The notes under the pieces were generated by a model, which searched no databases, had not been told where the DNA came from, and was given only the letters and a program-made list of their open reading frames with translations. Below are positions 51,350-60,684 of a stretch of 64,000 bases of DNA, piece after piece. Each line of letters starts with the position of its first letter. Position 1 is the stretch's first letter. A program made the translations under genes and the position numbers. The stretch spans positions 269,979 to 333,978 of the forward strand of contig NZ_VCBA01000006.1 in the NCBI RefSeq assembly GCF_007995245.1, in the 5' to 3' direction. The stretch comes from Tateyamaria sp. syn59 (lineage in GTDB: Bacteria > Pseudomonadota > Alphaproteobacteria > Rhodobacterales > Rhodobacteraceae).

Positions 51350-52162
51350 ATGAGTATTGAATCGTTAGGTCCCGGGGGGCTTGACTACTTGCCGTGTCGT
51401 TACGGGAACTCCAAGGTCTTGTTTCGTGGACCGCGCAGGTCTCTGGATGCGCCATTTGTTGCGTTCTTTGGTGGGTCCACCACCTATGGCAAATTTGTTG
51501 CCTCTCCGTTTCCGGATCTGGTCGAGCAGGCAACTGGCATCACTTGCGTGAATTTCGGGTCGTTGAACGGCGGCGTCGACGTGTTTGCAACCGACCCGTA
51601 TTTGCGCGAGGTCTCTGGCAAGGCCCAATTGACCGTGATCCAGATCACCAGCCCGCGCAATATGTCGAACCGGTTTTACCGCGTGCACCCGCGCCGCAAT
51701 GACCGCTTTGTCGAAGCGTCTTCGCTGCTGCGCGCAATTTACCGCGAGGTGGACTTTGCCGAGTTTAACTTCACCAATCACATGCTGGCGCGGTTGGAGC
51801 TGATCTCTCCCGAACGGTTCGAGACGGTTGTGGAAGAATTGCAAACGGCGTGGGTTGCGCGGATGCGCCTGGTGCTGAGCCAGATCAAGGGACGGACTGT
51901 GCTGCTTTGGGCGTCTCGCCAGACACCCGAGGCGTCGGCGCAGGATCCGGAGACTGACCTTGCCTTCGTCTCGCGCGAGATGATTGACAAGGTGTCCGAA
52001 CTGGCCACCGAATATGTTGAGACGGTCATTTCAGAGGATGCGATCGCGGTAGGCACGGAAGGCATGGTGTTCAATGAGATGGACGCGCCAGCGGCCCGCC
52101 AGATGCTTGGCCCGGCGGCCCACAAGGAAATCGCGCAGTCGCTTGCGCCGGTCGTAAACTAA
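51350..52162 (+). CDS. DUF6473-type protein, function unknown
   Basis: This encodes 270 residues. The N-terminal LGPGGLDYLPCRYGNSKVLFRGPRRSLDAPFVAFFGGSTTYGKFV, then FPDLVEQATGITCVNFGSLNGGVDVF, matches proteins annotated as DUF6473 in Rhodobacterales. The GGS followed by a GSLNGG strand recalls SGNH-hydrolase-like folds, but catalytic residues are not certain. ATG 51350 is preferred to 51314. A strong bidirectional terminator follows directly. It stands alone between hbd and etfA. Confidence 0.7.
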   Translation: MSIESLGPGGLDYLPCRYGNSKVLFRGPRRSLDAPFVAFFGGSTTYGKFVASPFPDLVEQATGITCVNFGSLNGGVDVFATDPYLREVSGKAQLTVIQITSPRNMSNRFYRVHPRRNDRFVEASSLLRAIYREVDFAEFNFTNHMLARLELISPERFETVVEELQTAWVARMRLVLSQIKGRTVLLWASRQTPEASAQDPETDLAFVSREMIDKVSELATEYVETVISEDAIAVGTEGMVFNEMDAPAARQMLGPAAHKEIAQSLAPVVN

Positions 52163-52190
52163 AAAGCCCGCCGGAAGACCGGCGGGCTTT
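52163..52190. terminator. Bidirectional terminator
   Basis: AAAGCCCGCCGG / CCGGCGGGCTTT, 12-bp perfect arms with a 4-nt loop and A/T ends, lies between the DUF6473 and etfA stop codons. It can serve both convergent genes. Confidence 0.85.
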
Positions 52191-52215
52191 CCGAGTGCAT
52201 TGAACGCAAAGCTGA

Positions 52216-53142
52216 TTACAGCTTTTCGATCATCTCCGGGACAGCATCGAACAGGTCGGCGACCAGTCCGTAGTCCGCAACCTGGAAGATCGGGGCTTCC
52301 TCGTCCTTGTTGATCGCGACGATGACCTTGGAGTCTTTCATGCCCGCCAAGTGCTGGATTGCGCCCGAGATACCGACAGCGACGTAGAGGTCGGGTGCCA
52401 CAACCTTGCCGGTCTGGCCGACTTGCCAGTCGTTCGGAGCATAACCGGAGTCGACCGCTGCACGGGACGCGCCAACGGCGGCGCCCAGCTTGTCGGCCAG
52501 CTTCTCGATCAGCGCAAAGTCGTCTTCGGAGCCGACACCGCGACCCCCGGACACAACCACACCAGCCGAGGTCAGCTCGGGACGGTCGCTTTCGGCAACT
52601 TTGTCCTCGACCCAGCTCGACAGGGCAGGGTCAGCCGCTGCGCCAATGGTTTCGACCGAAGCGGAACCACCCGTGCCCGCCGCGTCAAAGGTGGACGTCC
52701 GGAAGGTGATGACCTTCTTGCCGTCACCTGTCTTCACGGTCTGGATCGCGTTACCGGCATAGATCGGACGCTCGAACGTGTTGCCATCGACAACGGCGGT
52801 CGCATCCGAGATCACCATCGCGTCCAGCAGGGCTGCGACGCGGGGCATGATGTTCTTGGCGTCGGTGGTGGCGGGCGCAACGATGTGCTCGTAATCGCCA
52901 GCCAGCGACACGATCAGGTCCGCGACCGGTTCAGCCAGACGCTTGCCGTAAAGCGCATCCTCGGCGCACAGCACTTTTGCCACCCCGTCGATGGTGGCAG
53001 CCGTCGCGGCAGCATCGGCGCAGGTTGCGCCGGTGGCCAGAATGGTGACGTCACCCAGCGCTTTGGCAGCTGTCACGGCCTTGGCCGTGGCGTCCATGCT
53101 CAGTTCGCCATCATTGATTTCTGCGAGAAGAAGAACAGCCAT
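52216..53142 (-). CDS. etfA: Electron transfer flavoprotein alpha subunit
   Basis: This encodes 308 residues. The C-terminal FAD domain contains [40 protein letters not shown] and [27 protein letters not shown], the ETF-alpha signature. It accepts electrons from acyl-CoA dehydrogenases such as Mcd and passes them to ETF-quinone oxidoreductase. The start ATG overlaps the etfB stop by one base (TAATG), so the subunits are made in equal amounts. Confidence 0.96.
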   Translation of the reverse strand: MAVLLLAEINDGELSMDATAKAVTAAKALGDVTILATGATCADAAATAATIDGVAKVLCAEDALYGKRLAEPVADLIVSLAGDYEHIVAPATTDAKNIMPRVAALLDAMVISDATAVVDGNTFERPIYAGNAIQTVKTGDGKKVITFRTSTFDAAGTGGSASVETIGAAADPALSSWVEDKVAESDRPELTSAGVVVSGGRGVGSEDDFALIEKLADKLGAAVGASRAAVDSGYAPNDWQVGQTGKVVAPDLYVAVGISGAIQHLAGMKDSKVIVAINKDEEAPIFQVADYGLVADLFDAVPEMIEKL

Positions 53143-53900
53143 TACACAGCCCCCGCTTCTTTGAGTTTCTCCATAAGCTCTTCGACCGAGCCCACCTTGA
53201 TGCCCGCCGCGCGTGCCTCGGGCTCTGCCGTGCTCACGATTTCCAGACGCGGTGCGGTTTCGACGCCGTAATCAGCGGCTGTCTTTTCGTCCAGCGGCTT
53301 TTTCTTGGCTTTCATGATGTTGGGCAGCGAGGCATAGCGCGGCTCGTTCAGGCGCAGGTCGACCGAGATGACGGTCGGCATGTTCACCTCGATGGTCTGC
53401 AGACCACCGTCAACTTCGCGCGTGACCTTGGCCTTGTCGCCCGCGACTTCGACTTCGGACGCGAACGTGGCCTGGCTCCAGCCCAGCAGGGCCGACAGCA
53501 TCTGGCCGGTGGCGTTCATGTCGTTGTCGATGGCCTGCTTGCCGCAGAGCACGAGGCCGGGCTGCTCTTCCTCGACCACTTTGGCGAGGATCTTGGCAAC
53601 GGTCAGCGGCTCGATATCGGTATGCACGTCATCGGCGGCAATCACCAGGATCGCGCGGTCGGCGCCCATCGCCAAAGCAGTGCGCAGGGTTTCCTGCGAC
53701 TGTTTCACACCGATAGAGACAGCAATGACTTCCTCGGCCTGGCCTGCTTCCTTCAGGCGGATGGCCTGTTCGACGGCAATCTCGTCAAACGGGTTCATCG
53801 ACATTTTCACGTTGGCGAGATCAACCCCGGAACCGTCCGCTTTCACGCGCACCTTCACGTTGTAGTCGATCACGCGTTTAACAGGCACAAGCACCTTCAT
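53142..53900 (-). CDS. etfB: Electron transfer flavoprotein beta subunit
   Basis: This encodes 252 residues beginning [20 protein letters not shown], with [23 protein letters not shown] and the ETF-beta signature [25 protein letters not shown] near the C-terminus (includes the AMP-binding and recognition-loop regions). It is the first gene of a two-gene leftward operon with etfA. ATG 53900 is chosen; the longer frame adds six residues. Confidence 0.96.
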   Translation of the reverse strand: MKVLVPVKRVIDYNVKVRVKADGSGVDLANVKMSMNPFDEIAVEQAIRLKEAGQAEEVIAVSIGVKQSQETLRTALAMGADRAILVIAADDVHTDIEPLTVAKILAKVVEEEQPGLVLCGKQAIDNDMNATGQMLSALLGWSQATFASEVEVAGDKAKVTREVDGGLQTIEVNMPTVISVDLRLNEPRYASLPNIMKAKKKPLDEKTAADYGVETAPRLEIVSTAEPEARAAGIKVGSVEELMEKLKEAGAV

Positions 53901-54090
53901 GAGCGTTCCTCTCCTCAAAATAACGACTCAGCTTCCCAGCCGAATTAGTTTATCCCGCACGGTTTACCCAAGACGCCGTTACGGAAACAGGACAAAATCG
54001 TCGCGTCACGGCCTTTGAACGCCGCGTTTTCAATGCGATGCGGCTGAAGGGAAACTTTGATACACTGTTGGAAAGCATTGGGGGGGCGCG

Positions 54091-54456
54091 ATGGAACGCG
54101 TGACAGGATTCGGCGGTTTCTTTTTTCGGTCAGAGAATCCTGAACGCCTCGCCACTTGGTATCGTGATGTGCTGGGCATCAATCTTGTACCGACGGCCAA
54201 GGACCAGACGCCCTGGATGGCAGAGGGTGGCGCGACGGTGTTCGCGCCCTTTGCCGCCGATACGGATTACTTCGCAGCCGACAAGGCGTTCATGCTGAAT
54301 TTTCGGGTCGGGAACCTCGACAAGATGGCTGCGCAACTCGAGGGCGCAGGCGTTGAGGTCAAGATGGTGGGTGATATGCCCGGGATCGGCCGCTTTGCGC
54401 ATCTGACCGATCCTGAAGGCACGCCGATAGAGTTGTGGGAACCGGAGCAGAGCTAG
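54091..54456 (+). CDS. VOC-family (glyoxalase/dioxygenase fold) protein
   Basis: This 121-residue protein is a single vicinal-oxygen-chelate unit: VTGFGGFFFRSENPERLATWYRDVLGINLVP, a central strand region, and IGRFAHLTDPEGTPIELWEPE with the C-terminal metal-ligand Glu of the HxTDPxGxxxELW pattern. The first His metal ligand is not obvious (GFGGFFFR), so metal use is uncertain. It has a G-rich ribosome binding site and is monocistronic, ending in a nested inverted-repeat terminator region. Confidence 0.85.
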   Translation: MERVTGFGGFFFRSENPERLATWYRDVLGINLVPTAKDQTPWMAEGGATVFAPFAADTDYFAADKAFMLNFRVGNLDKMAAQLEGAGVEVKMVGDMPGIGRFAHLTDPEGTPIELWEPEQS

Positions 54457-54486
54457 TCTCGAGCGAGGAACCCCGGGGCTCCGCCC

Positions 54487-54545
54487 TTCCAGGTGCCAAA
54501 CGCTCCCCCGGAGCGTTTGCCGCTAGTCGCGGTTCGCACCTGGAA
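54487..54545. repeat. Nested inverted repeats between VOC and adenosyltransferase genes
   Basis: An inner perfect hairpin AAACGCTCC-CCC-GGAGCGTTT (54498-54518) acts as a convergent terminator. An outer perfect 10-bp pair TTCCAGGTGC (54487-54496) and GCACCTGGAA (54536-54545) encloses it, and its right arm lies in the C-terminal codons of the adenosyltransferase gene. Confidence 0.65.
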
Positions 54546-55098
54546 CCCAAAGCACGTCATCATTACCGCCGTTGTTGGCGATGCGCGCGGCCACAAAGAA
54601 CCAGTCGCTGAGCCGGTTGAGATATTTCACCGCCGCGGGGTTCACGGCTTCCATCGTCGCGAGTTCCACGGACAACCGCTCGGCCCGGCGTGCCACGGTC
54701 CGGCACACATGCAGATGCGCCGACATTGCTGAGCCGCCGGGCAAGATGAAGCTGCGCAGTGGTTCCAGATCGCCGTTCATTGCGTCGATCTCAGCCTCAA
54801 GCCGCGATACTTGCGCATCCGTCATGCGCAGGGGCGGGTATTCGGATTCCGAGTCTTTTTCCATATCCGGACGGCATAGATCAGCGCCCAGATCGAACAG
54901 GTCATTTTGAATGCGGCTTAGCGACACGTCCATATCGCCTGTCGCTTCCAGCCGCGCGACGCCGACGAACGCGTTCAACTCGTCCGCGGTACCATAGGCC
55001 GTCACGCGCATCGCGTGCTTTGCCACCCGTGCGCCATTGCCTAGGGCCGTTTCGCCCGCATCACCTGTTTTCGTGTAGATCTTGTTCAGTACAACCAT
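54523..55098 (-). CDS. Cob(I)alamin adenosyltransferase, PduO/MMAB type
   Basis: This 191-residue enzyme makes coenzyme B12 from cob(I)alamin and ATP. MVVLNKIYTKTGDAGETALGNGARV is the ATP-binding N-terminus of the PduO type, and FILPGGSAMSAHLHVCRTVARRAER with LNRLSDWFFVAARIAN are signature segments. ATG 55098 is chosen; the longer frame overlaps the upstream gene. It follows the HIG1-like gene by 2 bases and precedes the etf operon on the same strand, in keeping with B12-dependent mutases of the ethylmalonyl-CoA pathway. Confidence 0.94.
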   Translation of the reverse strand: MVVLNKIYTKTGDAGETALGNGARVAKHAMRVTAYGTADELNAFVGVARLEATGDMDVSLSRIQNDLFDLGADLCRPDMEKDSESEYPPLRMTDAQVSRLEAEIDAMNGDLEPLRSFILPGGSAMSAHLHVCRTVARRAERLSVELATMEAVNPAAVKYLNRLSDWFFVAARIANNGGNDDVLWVPGANRD

Positions 55099-55100
55099 GC

Positions 55101-55307
55101 TCAGTTCCCCGTTCCGCGCAGTGCCACATAGGCCAGGATCAAAAGGACGGCCACAAATTGTGCGCCGATCCGGTAACGCATCAGTTTGTTCGAGTTGGCC
55201 TTGGCCCAACCCGAGCCCTTGGCAAAGCCGCCCAGGCCAAGCATCAGCACGACAACAACGGCCAGACAGGCCAGAACGATCAAGATGAATAACGCGTCAG
55301 AACCCAT
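55101..55307 (-). CDS. HIG1-like twin-transmembrane protein
   Basis: This 68-residue protein has two membrane spans (ALFILIVLACLAVVVVLMLGLGGF and GAQFVAVLLILAYVALR) linked by a basic loop. NSNKLMRYRIGAQF resembles the HIG1 domain motif (SNKLMRxR), which in mitochondria and alphaproteobacteria is linked to respiratory supercomplexes. It lies 2 bases upstream of the adenosyltransferase gene and is co-transcribed with it. Confidence 0.82.
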   Translation of the reverse strand: MGSDALFILIVLACLAVVVVLMLGLGGFAKGSGWAKANSNKLMRYRIGAQFVAVLLILAYVALRGTGN

Positions 55308-55379
55308 GGTCCCCTGTCCCTTTGTCTTCTCTTCGCACGATGTAGGCGGCGCATGTCCAAAAGCGAACGCGGCGTCGGG

Positions 55380-56210
55380 TCACCCGCGTGAAAGCACCCA
55401 ATCCAGTGCGCGTACCGGCAAGATACGGCGCAGCACTGCCATAAGGTATGTCGGCGTCGTCACCATGTAGACCGGGCGTGGCTTCGATGCCTCGAGTGCA
55501 TGGCGCAGTTTTCTGACGACCGCGTCGGCGGGCAGTTCGAAGGTATCCGGTCCGTTGTCCTCGTACAAACGCTTGCGCAACTTCTTGCGATATTGATCGA
55601 CACGCACCGATCCTTCCCAATCAATCCAACGTTCGAAATGCGGAATTGAATTGACCCTGATCTTGCTGGTGATCGGCCCCGGCTGGACCGAAATCACATG
55701 GATTGGCGTATCGCGCATCTCGACGCGCAAGGTCTGTGTCAGCCCCTCCAGCGCATACTTGGTCGAGTTGTACGCACCGCGCCACGGCATCGTGACAAAA
55801 CCCAGCACGGATGAGCACTGCACAATCCGCCCATGCCCTTGCGCCCGCATCACCGGTATCACGGCGCGCGTCAACGTGTGCCAACCAAAGAAGTTGGTCT
55901 CGAAAATGTCGCGCAACGCGTCCGTCGGCATATCTTCGACCGCACCGGGAATACCGAAAGCGCCGTTGTTGAACACGGCGTCAAGCGTGCCGCCTGTCGC
56001 GTGCAGCACCTCGGCCAGACCGGCGTGGATCGTGTCGGGATCGGCGTAGTCGATCCTCGGGCTGTCAAACCCCTCGGCCTTCAGACGGGCACAGTCTTCG
56101 GCCTTGCGGCAGCCTGCAAAGACGCGCCAACCTGCTGCGCGCAAGCCATGGGCGGCGGCATAGCCTATCCCCGAGGAACACCCGGTGATGAGTACTGATT
56201 TCGGTGCCAT
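55380..56210 (-). CDS. Short-chain dehydrogenase/reductase
   Basis: This 276-residue classical SDR has the cofactor motif SVLITGCSSGIGYAAAHGL (TGx3GxG), NNGAFG in the NNAG position (Gly for Ala), the catalytic Ser in VQCSSVLGFVTMPWRGAYNSTKYALEG with YxxxK as Tyr-Asn-Ser-Thr-Lys, and QPGPITS. The C-terminus extends past the usual length (RPVYMVTTPTYLMAVLRRILP) and is hydrophobic, as in retinol-dehydrogenase-like SDRs. ATG 56210 is chosen. The substrate is unknown. Confidence 0.9.
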   Translation of the reverse strand: MAPKSVLITGCSSGIGYAAAHGLRAAGWRVFAGCRKAEDCARLKAEGFDSPRIDYADPDTIHAGLAEVLHATGGTLDAVFNNGAFGIPGAVEDMPTDALRDIFETNFFGWHTLTRAVIPVMRAQGHGRIVQCSSVLGFVTMPWRGAYNSTKYALEGLTQTLRVEMRDTPIHVISVQPGPITSKIRVNSIPHFERWIDWEGSVRVDQYRKKLRKRLYEDNGPDTFELPADAVVRKLRHALEASKPRPVYMVTTPTYLMAVLRRILPVRALDWVLSRG

Positions 56211-56265
56211 TGTTTGTCCAGCTCTTGTGCGAGCGGGACCATAGCGCGCAGCACGCCCGTTGCAA

Positions 56266-56880
56266 TCAGCCTTCGCTGAGCAAGAAGTCCGCCATCCAAC
56301 CCACGGTACCGCCACCGACCGGGCGCAGCTTGACCCAGCCATTGCCAGGGTCCTGCAAGATCTCGACCGCATCGCCACGGGTCAGACGGTTGACGACCGA
56401 AAAATCGGTGCCTGGACCGCCGCGCACGTTCACGCTGCGGGCAGTCACCTCGCGCACGTTTTGCACGGTGTCCTCTGCCGCTCTCGGTGCGTTGAAATCG
56501 ACCGGTGTGATGACGGCGGTGTCCACGATCAAGCTGGGCAGGATGACCGTTGGCTCCTCTTCGGACAGCGCCACGTCGGCCACTTCAGGCTCTTCCGCAG
56601 CGGGCAACTGGCGTGCGGGTGTCGTGGGAACGTTGCGCTGTGGGCGCAGCACATCGTTGACGCTGTTGAGGTTCAGGGACACGCGCGTAACGCTCTCGGG
56701 CAGTGGGGGTTGCAACTCTGTTTCGGCCTCTACCACGCGCTCGAGTTTTTCAGGCTCCACCGCGACCGGCATCTCGATCCGGGCCATGCGCGTGGCTTCA
56801 GGGTCGAAATCGGCACCACCGCTCATCTCGTAAAAGGCGAACGCCAGAAACCCAAATGTCACAATGATGAAACGCCACAT
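56266..56880 (-). CDS. SH3b-domain membrane-anchored protein
   Basis: This 204-residue protein has an N-terminal membrane anchor (MWRFIIVTFGFLAFAFYEM), a long acidic, proline-rich linker and a C-terminal bacterial SH3 domain (about 140-204: VTARSVNVRGGPGTDFSVVNRLTRGDAVEIL ... GWVKLRPVGGGTVGWMADFLL). SH3b domains often bind the cell wall. It is followed by the SDR gene on the same strand, with no overlap. The upstream region of 230 bases is shared with the divergent parC and shows no gene. Confidence 0.88.
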   Translation of the reverse strand: MWRFIIVTFGFLAFAFYEMSGGADFDPEATRMARIEMPVAVEPEKLERVVEAETELQPPLPESVTRVSLNLNSVNDVLRPQRNVPTTPARQLPAAEEPEVADVALSEEEPTVILPSLIVDTAVITPVDFNAPRAAEDTVQNVREVTARSVNVRGGPGTDFSVVNRLTRGDAVEILQDPGNGWVKLRPVGGGTVGWMADFLLSEG

Positions 56881-57110
56881 ACGCTATGTGTCCCCCAAAA
56901 CAAACCTGACGTGTTACAAAAGCAGCCTGGCAACACATCTCGACAATACCAGACCGAGTGATTCCGGACAGTGGTAAAAGTCGGTCAGTTTTCCCCGAAG
57001 CTCACTGTTGTGGTGCGATGGCAACGCGTGGTGCGCCCAATTCGTTCCCCGACGGCAGATCATCCACCTGACCGCTTGTTCCCGACCAAGGGGGCCGCTA
57101 CACACCATCT

Positions 57111-59405
57111 ATGGCCGATCAGACCGACAACCCCAACATGGACCTCAGCGAACCGCTGCGCCGCGCGCTGGGGGAGCGGTATCTGACCTATGCGCTGTCG
57201 ACGATCATGCACCGCGCGCTGCCGGATGCGCGTGATGGTCTGAAACCTGTGCACCGGCGCATCCTGTTCGCCATGCGGGAACTGCGCCTCTCGTCCACGG
57301 GTGGTTTCCGCAAGTCTGCCAAAATCTCCGGCGATGTGATGGGCAACTATCACCCGCACGGCGATGCCGCGATCTATGACGCGATGGCGCGTCTCGCGCA
57401 GGATTTCAACGTCCGGTATCCGCTGGTCGATGGGCAAGGCAACTTCGGCAACATCGACGGCGATAATCCGGCGGCCTCGCGATATACCGAAGCACGGATG
57501 ACCGCCGTTGCCGAAGCACTGCTTGAAGGCCTCAACGAAAACGCGGTGGATTTTCGCGAAAACTATGACGGCACGCTGACCGAACCGGTCGTGCTGCCCG
57601 CGCAGTTCCCCAACCTTCTTGCTAACGGCTCCTCCGGCATCGCCGTGGGCATGGCGACCAACATTCCGCCCCACAACATTGCCGAGCTGTGCGACGCCTG
57701 CCTGCATCTGATCAAGACGCCCGATGCGCGCGACGACACGTTGCTGAACTACGTGCCCGGCCCCGACTTCCCGACCGGAGGCATCATTGTCGAGCCGCCC
57801 GAGGCCATCGCTCAAGCCTACCGGACCGGCAAGGGCGGCTTCCGCCTGCGCTGCCGCTACGAGGTGGAGGACCTTGGCCGCGGCCAGTGGCAGATTGTTG
57901 TCACCGAGATCCCCTATCAGGTCCAGAAATCCAAGCTGATCGAAAAGCTGGCCGAGGTGATCCAAACCAAGAAAGTGCCGATTCTGGGCGATGTCCGGGA
58001 TGAGAGCGCCGACGACATCCGCCTGATCCTCGAACCCCGGTCGAAGAATGTGGACCCTGACGTGCTGATGGGCATGCTCTATCGCAATTCGGACCTGGAA
58101 GTGCGGTTCTCGCTCAACATGAACGTGCTGATCGACGGAGTCACGCCTAAGGTCTGCTCGATGAAGGAAGTGCTCCGCGCCTTCCTCGATTTCCGGCGCG
58201 AGGTGCTGATCCGCCGCAGCCAGCACCGCATGGAAAAGATCGACCACCGGCTCGAGGTGCTCGAGGGGCTGATCGTCGCCTTCCTCAACCTCGACCGCGT
58301 AATCGACATCATCCGCTACGACGATGATCCCAAGGCCGCCCTGATGCGCGAGGATTGGGGCAAGGATCACCCGCGTGCGATGACCGAGGCGGATTATGTG
58401 TCGCCTCCGCCGGGCGATGGCGAGTTGAGCGAGGTGCAGGTCGAAGCGATCCTGAACATGCGCCTGCGCTCTCTGCGCCGTCTTGAAGAGATGGAGCTGC
58501 TGCGCGAGCAATCCGGACTGATGGAAGAACGCGCAGCCCTCGAGGACCTGCTCGACAGCGAGGACCTGCAATGGCAGGCCATCGCCGACCAGATGCGCGA
58601 GACGAAAAAGAAGTTCGGCAAGGACTACGAAGGCGGCGCACGCCGCACGGCATTTGCCGAGGCGGGCGAGGTCGAGGATGTGCCGCTCGAGGCCATGATC
58701 GACCGCGAACCGATCACCGTGGTGTGCAGCCAAATGGGCTGGATCCGCGCGATGACCGGCCATATCGATCTGACCCGCGAGTTGAAGTTCAAGGACGGCG
58801 ATGGCCCTCGTTTCATCTTCCACGCCGAAACCACGGATCGGCTGATTGTCGTGGGCTCAAACGGGCGGTTCTATACTGTCTCCGCATCGAACCTGCCCGG
58901 CGGGCGCGGTATGGGCGAACCCTTGCGCCTGATGATCGACCTGCCGAACGAGGTGCAGATCCACTCGCTGCTGACCCATAAACCCGGTCGTAAGCTTTTG
59001 GTCGCATCGTCGGCGGGCGACGGCTTCATCGTGCCGGAGGACGAGGTGATCGCGCAGACCCGTACGGGCAAGCAGGTGCTGAACGTGCGCGGCGACGTTA
59101 AAGTGGCGGTGTGCAAACCGGTATCGGGTGACTGCATCTCCGTTGTGGGCGAAAATCGCAAGATGTTGGTTTTTGGATTGGAAGAGCTGCCCGAGATGGC
59201 GCGGGGCAAGGGTGTGCGTCTGCAAAAGTACAAGGACGGGGGCCTGAGCGATGCAACCACCTTCACCCTGGCAGACGGGCTCAGCTGGCTCGACCCAGCC
59301 GGACGGACAAGAACAGAAACCGACCTTGCCGAGTGGCGCGGAAAGCGCGCAGGCGCAGGGCGGATGGCCCCCCGCGGCTTCCCAAGGGACAATAAATTCA
59401 CCTGA
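57111..59405 (+). CDS. parC: DNA topoisomerase IV subunit A
   Basis: This 764-residue type IIA topoisomerase subunit decatenates replicated chromosomes. The N-terminal ALSTIMHRALPDARDGLKPVHRRILFAM, the active-site Tyr125 (AASRYTEARM), and GVTPKVCSMKEVLRAFLDFR are diagnostic. The shorter C-terminal beta-propeller region and the tail ending RGFPRDNKFT indicate ParC rather than GyrA; the GyrA box (QRRGGKG) is absent. The last 155 bases overlap, in another frame, the start of the DUF898 gene if that begins at ATG 59251. Confidence 0.94.
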   Translation: MADQTDNPNMDLSEPLRRALGERYLTYALSTIMHRALPDARDGLKPVHRRILFAMRELRLSSTGGFRKSAKISGDVMGNYHPHGDAAIYDAMARLAQDFNVRYPLVDGQGNFGNIDGDNPAASRYTEARMTAVAEALLEGLNENAVDFRENYDGTLTEPVVLPAQFPNLLANGSSGIAVGMATNIPPHNIAELCDACLHLIKTPDARDDTLLNYVPGPDFPTGGIIVEPPEAIAQAYRTGKGGFRLRCRYEVEDLGRGQWQIVVTEIPYQVQKSKLIEKLAEVIQTKKVPILGDVRDESADDIRLILEPRSKNVDPDVLMGMLYRNSDLEVRFSLNMNVLIDGVTPKVCSMKEVLRAFLDFRREVLIRRSQHRMEKIDHRLEVLEGLIVAFLNLDRVIDIIRYDDDPKAALMREDWGKDHPRAMTEADYVSPPPGDGELSEVQVEAILNMRLRSLRRLEEMELLREQSGLMEERAALEDLLDSEDLQWQAIADQMRETKKKFGKDYEGGARRTAFAEAGEVEDVPLEAMIDREPITVVCSQMGWIRAMTGHIDLTRELKFKDGDGPRFIFHAETTDRLIVVGSNGRFYTVSASNLPGGRGMGEPLRLMIDLPNEVQIHSLLTHKPGRKLLVASSAGDGFIVPEDEVIAQTRTGKQVLNVRGDVKVAVCKPVSGDCISVVGENRKMLVFGLEELPEMARGKGVRLQKYKDGGLSDATTFTLADGLSWLDPAGRTRTETDLAEWRGKRAGAGRMAPRGFPRDNKFT

Positions 59406-60684
59406 CGGTGCGCTGCCGGTCGGCTTTGTGGGCCGCCGGGGTGCCGTGTTCTGGCTGGCGCTGAAAACAGGCTTTTGGTCGATCCTGACGCTGGGCTTTT
59501 ACCGTTTCTGGATGAAAACCCGCCTGCGCCGCTACTTCTGGTCGTCGATCCGTCCGGGCGGCCATCCTATGGAGTATGTGGGCGACCCTTGGGAGAAGCT
59601 GCTCGGGTTCTTCATCGCGGTGGTGATCCTGACCTTCTACATCGGGGTCGTGAACCTGATCCTGATGTTCATCAGCTTCTCGGTCTTCGATGGCAACGTC
59701 GCGGGCTACTTCCTTAGCTTCTTGGGCGTCATCCCGCTGTGGTTCTATGCCCGCTACCGCGCCCGGCGCTACGTGCTGGGCCGCACCCGCTGGCGCGGCG
59801 TGCGCTTCGGGCTGGAACCGGGGGCCTGGGGCTATGCTTGGCGGGCCTGTATACATTGGCTGATCACGATCTGCTCGGCGGGTATTCTCTGGCCGCGTAT
59901 GACGTTCTATCTGGAGAAGTACCGCACTGACCGGACGTTCTTTGGCTCGGCCAAGCTGACACAGGGCGGGCACTGGACAATGCTTTACCGTCCCATGGGA
60001 CCGCTTTTCCTGGCGGTTGTGGCCTGCGGTCTCTGGACGCTTTGGGTGATGGTCCTGCAACCCATCGGCCCCGTCTTCGACCTGTTTGTGCGTGGGTTTC
60101 TCGCGGGTGCCCTCGGCACAGAGATCGACGTGGAGGGACTGTCAGACGGCCCATCGCAGGCGGTCTGGCGCTTGTGGCTGCTGCTGCCTCTGGTCCTCGC
60201 CGTCTATGTAGGCGTTGTTCACTACATCTTCGGCGCACGGCGCATGATGGCCAACCACAAGTCGGCTCCTGGCATCACGTTTGCCTCCAAACTGCGCACA
60301 GGGCGGGTGGCATGGATCTATGCAGGCGGTACGATCCTTGCCTATCTCGTTCTGATCTTGGGGCTGTTGCTGCTGCTGATCACCCTCGTGCCCGTTATCG
60401 GTCTGAACGTTCTGAACAACGTTGGTGGCATCGACACCGGCGCCATAGGGGACGCCCCCCGATGGCTGACCATCTCGGCATCCGTAATCCTGTATTTCGG
60501 CGTCTTCCTGATGTGGTCGGTGGTCTACAACACCTTCGTGACCTTCCCGCTGATGCGCCACATGGCGGGCACCCTGTCGCTGCCCGCGCATGACGGATTC
60601 CAGGACATCAGCCAGGTCGCCCGCGATGAGTTTGCCGAGGCAGAAGGCTTTGCCGAGGCATTAGATCTGGGGGCCGCGATATGA
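59251..60684 (+). CDS. DUF898 membrane protein
   Basis: This encodes up to 477 residues. A soluble N-terminal part of about 55 residues, rich in Pro, Gln and Ser, precedes a YjgN-type DUF898 domain with about eight hydrophobic helices (FWLALKTGFWSILTLGFYRFWMKTRLRRYFWSS is the signature start). ATG 59251 has GGGGG eight bases upstream, so the N-terminus may truly overlap parC in a different frame; a start at GTG 59428 would avoid this. The stop overlaps the M48 gene start by 4 bases. The role may be linked to the protease. Confidence 0.82.
   Translation: MQPPSPWQTGSAGSTQPDGQEQKPTLPSGAESAQAQGGWPPAASQGTINSPDGALPVGFVGRRGAVFWLALKTGFWSILTLGFYRFWMKTRLRRYFWSSIRPGGHPMEYVGDPWEKLLGFFIAVVILTFYIGVVNLILMFISFSVFDGNVAGYFLSFLGVIPLWFYARYRARRYVLGRTRWRGVRFGLEPGAWGYAWRACIHWLITICSAGILWPRMTFYLEKYRTDRTFFGSAKLTQGGHWTMLYRPMGPLFLAVVACGLWTLWVMVLQPIGPVFDLFVRGFLAGALGTEIDVEGLSDGPSQAVWRLWLLLPLVLAVYVGVVHYIFGARRMMANHKSAPGITFASKLRTGRVAWIYAGGTILAYLVLILGLLLLLITLVPVIGLNVLNNVGGIDTGAIGDAPRWLTISASVILYFGVFLMWSVVYNTFVTFPLMRHMAGTLSLPAHDGFQDISQVARDEFAEAEGFAEALDLGAAI

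Noticed and set aside
57060..58823. Leftward frame of 587 residues opposite parC
   Set aside because: Antisense shadow, His/Leu-rich, no recognisable domain.
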